This document shows, piece after piece, positions 59,778-64,000 of a stretch of DNA of 64,000 nucleotides. The position numbers were made by a program, and so were the translations under genes. Where the stretch lies: assembly GCF_041381155.1 (NCBI RefSeq), contig NC_091136.1, positions 50,024,284 to 50,088,283 on the forward strand. Direction: 5' to 3'. The notes beneath the pieces were generated by a model that saw nothing but the letters and a program-made list of their open reading frames with translations, searched no databases and had not been told where the DNA came from. Every line of letters starts with the position of its first letter. Position 1 is the stretch's first letter. The DNA comes from Argopecten irradians (taxonomy: Eukaryota > Mollusca > Bivalvia > Pectinida > Pectinidae).

Positions 59778-60318
59778 TAGGTCATCTGACCTATAGTCAT
59801 CATGTTTCTTCCATCATCATCCACTGTGCGCCGTCAGGCGTGCCTAAACTTTTCACATTTTGAACTTCTACTGGTACGATTTGGCTAAAACTTCACTGAA
59901 ATGATCCCGACATGGTCCCTACAAAGTGTTGTTATTTTTCGGGTCAATACGAAATCAAATATGGCCATCACAGCCACCATCTTGAAAACACATTTTGAAC
60001 TTCTCAAGTTCTACCGGTGCGATTGACTGAAAATTGCATGATATTATCCCGACATGGTCCCGACAAATTAAAGTGTTGTTATTTTTCAGGTCGATCCAAA
60101 ATCAAAGATGGTCGCCACTGCCGTCATCTTGAAAACACATTTAAAACTTCTTCTCAATTTCTACCGGTGCGATTTGACAACTGACATAGTCCCAACAGTG
60201 TTGCTATTTTTAGGGTCGATCCAAAATCTAAGATGGCTACCATGACACCATGTAATTTCCTATATAGGAAGATATATAAGGTAGACAGATGACCGTTAAG
60301 GCCATAGGGCCTCTTGTT
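59778..60318. repeat. Mollusc-type dispersed repeat with internal triplication
   Basis: It begins TAGGTCATCTGACCTATAG and ends GATGACCGTTAAGGCCATAG followed by GGCCTCTTG. Inside, AGTGTTGTTATTTTT-like blocks recur near 59925, 60071 and 60196. Each is followed by a GGTCGATCCAAAATC-like word and a block with GATGG, and in the first two also by CATCTTGAAAACACAT. I associate this terminal signature with scallop genomic repeats. It has no coding capacity. Confidence 0.6.
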
Positions 60319-62033
60319 TTCTCCTGAAATACCTCCAGTGTCACTATGAGATAGTCCAGGGGTGAATATGACGGCAGTGATAGTAACCCCTGGAGTATAG
60401 AGGATGCTTCTGACTGTATACAAGGATTATTTATGTATGTCGCCTTTCTGCTTGGAATGAAGTTTTGTGGTTATTTCTTCATACCGTGCAATTAATGATA
60501 GGAAGATGATAAATTTTTCCATCTATGGCATACATAGAAATAACGCTATTGATTATTTTGTATAATGGATTTTATTGTACTACCCAGTGATAGCTGTAAT
60601 TACAAAATAGCTGCATTGTGAAGTACAGGTACATAATGTATCATTATATAGTATTCACCTAACTACCAGAATATAAATATATCTCTAACATTCAATGACA
60701 GAAGGTATGAGCTATATAGAGTTTTATGTATTTTGGTGTAATTGCCGTGTTTTGAAGTAAATATACCTGTATTAGTAAATTTTGATTAAATATAAACAAA
60801 ATTAAAGAATAATTTATCTGCAATAAATTGAACATGTGGAAGATTATCTTTCTGAAATACTGTTACTTATACATTACAATAGTACATAAAAAAATCAAGG
60901 CATTTTTCTTAATTGTTCCAATACATGTATTTTGTATGAATATAGCAATGGGATAACTGTAAATGGTTGCTTTTTAGCAATACTGCCTGTTCAGTAAACA
61001 TATATATAGAGATAACATAATTTTTATAGACTGCATTAGAATCTTAACCAAACATGTGCCAAAAAACGATAAAAAACAACACAGAAAACAATGTTTGAAT
61101 TAACAATAACATCGATAAAAAGTGTGACAGATAAGTATAAGTTTAAGTTTCATGTACTCTTAACAAAAATATGTAAAACTTTAAAGTTGTACTGTAACAA
61201 AAAAGTTCATTTGATACCTAATTTTAGAGCTTTAGAACACATGTACAGCTGTCGCTGTATAGCGAGATTGCTGTGATGTCAATCCCTCCACTGTATGGCT
61301 AGATTTGCAGTTATATATTTGTGTTAACAACTTCATACCACAACATGGAAGTTGAGCTCCCCTAATGACTTGGAACCTTTATAGAGTTCAAACTCTCCTA
61401 CAAGATCAAGGCCACCCAAGAGGTCAATATTCATGTCAGTTTGAGATTGACTGGTACAACAGAATTATTAGCCCATGATGCTCTTAATGAAGCTTATCTA
61501 TCAAAACGTCACACACAAGTTGATGGCATCAAAACTTGTGGAATTTACTAACACATTGAGGTTGCATAAACAAGTTAACAAACTAAAATAAAATATTAAC
61601 ATATCATACTTTCACATTCATACTTTCTAATGACAACACAAACTTTCACACAAAACAATTGATATCACAGACAGTTCTGACTAAGCATTCATCATGTATA
61701 CAAAAAAACATCCATAAAACTTCACATTAATATTTGAATATTACTCTTTAACCTGAAATCTTTACTCAGTATTATTGATGAAAAATAGACTTCTTTTATG
61801 TAAACCTTTACTTAAAAATTATAATAAAAATACATAAATTGCTGTATTATAAAGTATTATAACTGTAGTTATAACTTGATATGTTTCTCAATGCAATGAC
61901 AAAAGACAAAAAAAAAAAAAAAAAAGGAAGAAAACTAGTCCTGTAATTATTCCTGTCAGTATAACCTTCTTCCTTTCTAACCTGAACTAGCAGTGAGTCT
62001 AAACTACAGAAAAAAACACAAATCTATAAAACT
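60319..62033. other. Intergenic DNA and probable CCSAP 3' UTR
   Basis: No exon-like frames are seen. The CCSAP 3' UTR should lie just left of 62034 on the minus strand. A pure A run at about 61909-61926 is T-rich in that orientation. Confidence 0.45.
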
Positions 62034-64000
62034 TCACACCAGTCCAAATGCACTTTTGCAACGTTTAGGTCTGTCACAGTTCTTAGCATATTCAGTTGTT
62101 GGATGAGCAGGATACCTAAAGCCATATTCGGACTTCCAGAATGCTGCATCACGCAGCATTTTATCTCGGAATAACTGTCGTCTCTTCTTGGCCTCTTTTG
62201 CGGCCTTCACATTGGCATCTTTACGTCGTATAGCATCTTCCACTTGTTTTTTGTGAGCTTTAAGAGCTGCTGGATATACCTATGTTAAATAGATAAAAAT
62301 ATTCTATAGTACGTGTGAATAATACAAATATGGACGATGGAAATAATGAATTAATCACATACAAATCATCTCTTGTGAAAAATAGAAGTTTTTATCATTC
62401 AGATGTTAAATATACTAGCTTATAATTATATGCAATTTGAAGACATACAGTAGGATATTTTGGTCTTATTTCAATGGAAGCAGGGACATGATATGAATAA
62501 AAGTTACTCTATTGATCACTTTAAAGTATATGTACATGCAGTAGGTAGTAACATTAAAGGTATAAAAATAACAAAGTCTAAGTTCTGGATGATACATAAT
62601 TTTCAGAAACTTAATATGTATAATGGGTAATATCCAAATACAACAACATTTAGGACTAAGGAGTGACTTTTAAGTGTACAAGTGAATTTTTAAAAAAAAT
62701 ATCTTTTGTACCTTTTAGTTTATGAAATAAAATTGTCTACTCTTATAACAGAGCGGTACTTCATCATTATTAAAAGATTGGAAGACCTTGGGAATTTTAC
62801 CGAACAAAATTTTGAAACCTTTTACATGTATATTCATGCATGCAGGTTGTTCACCCGACATCTAATTGTGTTTTCAGCACTGAAAATGTGTGCCAATTAC
62901 ACAAGTTTTCATTTCTGGGTAGAGGCACTTAAACAAGAAATATAGAGGAAATAATGGAAAGTGATTGTAGAACTCACATCCGTTGAGGCAAGAACATTAT
63001 GGCTTCTCTGTGTTCCTGTCATCCTCTCAGAGTCCCCACATCCATACGGCAGGAATGGTGGTCGTGGTCTTCCTGGCTCAGACTGTCTGACGGATGGCGC
63101 AGACTTTGGTCGGGCACCTGATGCTGACTTTGACACTCGAGGTTGGTCAGGAATCTTAGGTTTGTTGACAAATGTTTTATCATCAACTTTCCTTGGTCGA
63201 AGATTAAAACTGGAGCGTTCTGAAAAATGTTAGTGACATTTGAATCATGCTGATTTTTATAACAAATAATGCATACAGTTATACTTATATTTTAATAAAT
63301 GGCTTAACTAGAGAATTAATAGCTAAATAAATATACCTTAAGACCAAGAATATCAACATACCGTAGTAAAATTATTGACAGGACTGATGATCATGAGTAT
63401 CCAAGAGAAAAGGAATACTTAAGAATCCTTGATTCGGGAGGTGAAGTTTGCTATATCTACATGTACATATATGGTGAACAAACAGTGTCAAGTCTAAAGA
63501 GATTGTTTTAGCTATTACTTAATAATAATAAATGACTATAAGCTGTTTAAATGTAGGACACCCAATGAAAAAACAAACCAGATATTCCCTACATAATGTG
63601 GCTACTGTGCATGTGTATCTATATACATGCGAGTCAATATTCTTAATTAATGCATGCTCTAAGGGATAAAGTCTGAGAATGCAAAGCATTGTAAAAATAC
63701 TAAAAAAAAGTTTTCAGGATTAGAAAAAACACTTGCTAAACCTGCAATAATCCTAGTATACTAGTCTATGATAATGTGCATTGAAAATAATGAAATGCAT
63801 GTTTTTAAAAACTTGTCTATTTATAAGGATTTTATAATTACTTTACTAGTATATATATATGTACCTGATATTTCCCTCATATATATATCGTTCTTTGATG
63901 AGAACTATTAAAGCTATATAATTACCATCTCCTTTTCCTTCACGTGATTTTTTATGAACAACTTTTGTTTTATGTTCAGTTACATCAATGTTTTCTTTAC
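62034..64000 (-). CDS. CCSAP: CCSAP homologue (centriole, cilia and spindle-associated protein), C-terminal part, 5' end outside the window
   Basis: In vertebrates CCSAP binds centriole, cilium-axoneme and spindle microtubules. Three minus-strand exons are visible in transcript order: 63926 to beyond 64000, 62978-63219, and 62034-62279 ending at TGA (62034-62036). Phases agree: one G before the donor at 63925 joins AA to make Glu, and the 62978/62279 junction is phase 0. About 187 residues are present. The middle exon carries PFLPYGCGDSERMTGTQRSH then NVLASTD, matching the human PF-x-x-YG-x-G … TG-x-Q-x-x-HNV-x-AS block as I recall it. The last exon begins VYPAALKAHKKQVEDAIRRK, like the human HEIHESALRAKNRRQVEKRK segment, then KKRRQLFRDKML and a conserved-looking SEYGFRY near the end. 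The rest is basic and probably disordered. The start codon and N terminus lie to the right. Convergent with Rab4. Confidence 0.85.

Overview
The window looks like nuclear DNA of a lophotrochozoan animal, most likely a bivalve mollusc and possibly a scallop. It is AT-rich and gene-poor. It carries one complete split gene with canonical GT-AG introns, one gene that runs off the right edge, and many animal-type repeats. Several dispersed repeats (about 46885-47240, 47255-47580 and 59778-60318) resemble sequences I associate with scallop and oyster genomes. That assignment rests on pattern memory, not on a search.

Layout. Positions 1-42950 are a gene desert with no recognisable gene. They hold a weak two-exon gene candidate beside an ETS/YY1-like block (3004-4033), a fold-back transposon with 9-bp target duplications (5483-6047), and a 45-bp tandem repeat (9995-10215). 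They also hold one inverted copy (9180-9515) and one cluster (35440-37320) of a CRE-palindrome repeat family, a purine-rich tract (11250-11880), inverted repeats at 24087-24280 and 24853-25435, a 42-bp tandem array (26932-28411), a small fold-back element (35195-35400), a 1.16-kb polypyrimidine tract (37777-38936) and two more fold-back elements (40740-41405 and 42493-42952).

Positions 43130-48894 (+) are a complete seven-exon Rab4 gene encoding a 211-residue endosomal recycling GTPase. Its larger introns hold a tRNA-like SINE head, a terminal-inverted-repeat element, a 230-bp hairpin and mollusc-type repeats. Positions 48895-62033 are intergenic and hold a 36-bp repeat, a 63-bp palindrome, a 2.5-kb array of 61/62-bp repeats and one dispersed repeat. 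From 62034 to the right edge (-) lie the last three coding exons of a CCSAP homologue (centriole, cilia and spindle-associated protein).

Rab4 and CCSAP are convergent neighbours here. As I recall, RAB4A and CCSAP (C1orf96) are also convergent neighbours on human chromosome 1q42, so this is probably an old animal linkage. I see no reason for the two proteins to act together: one recycles endosomal cargo, the other binds centriole and cilium microtubules. No operon, CRISPR array, phage, secondary-metabolite locus or new multi-gene system is visible. The unusual content is structural: fold-back elements, satellites and the conserved gene pair.
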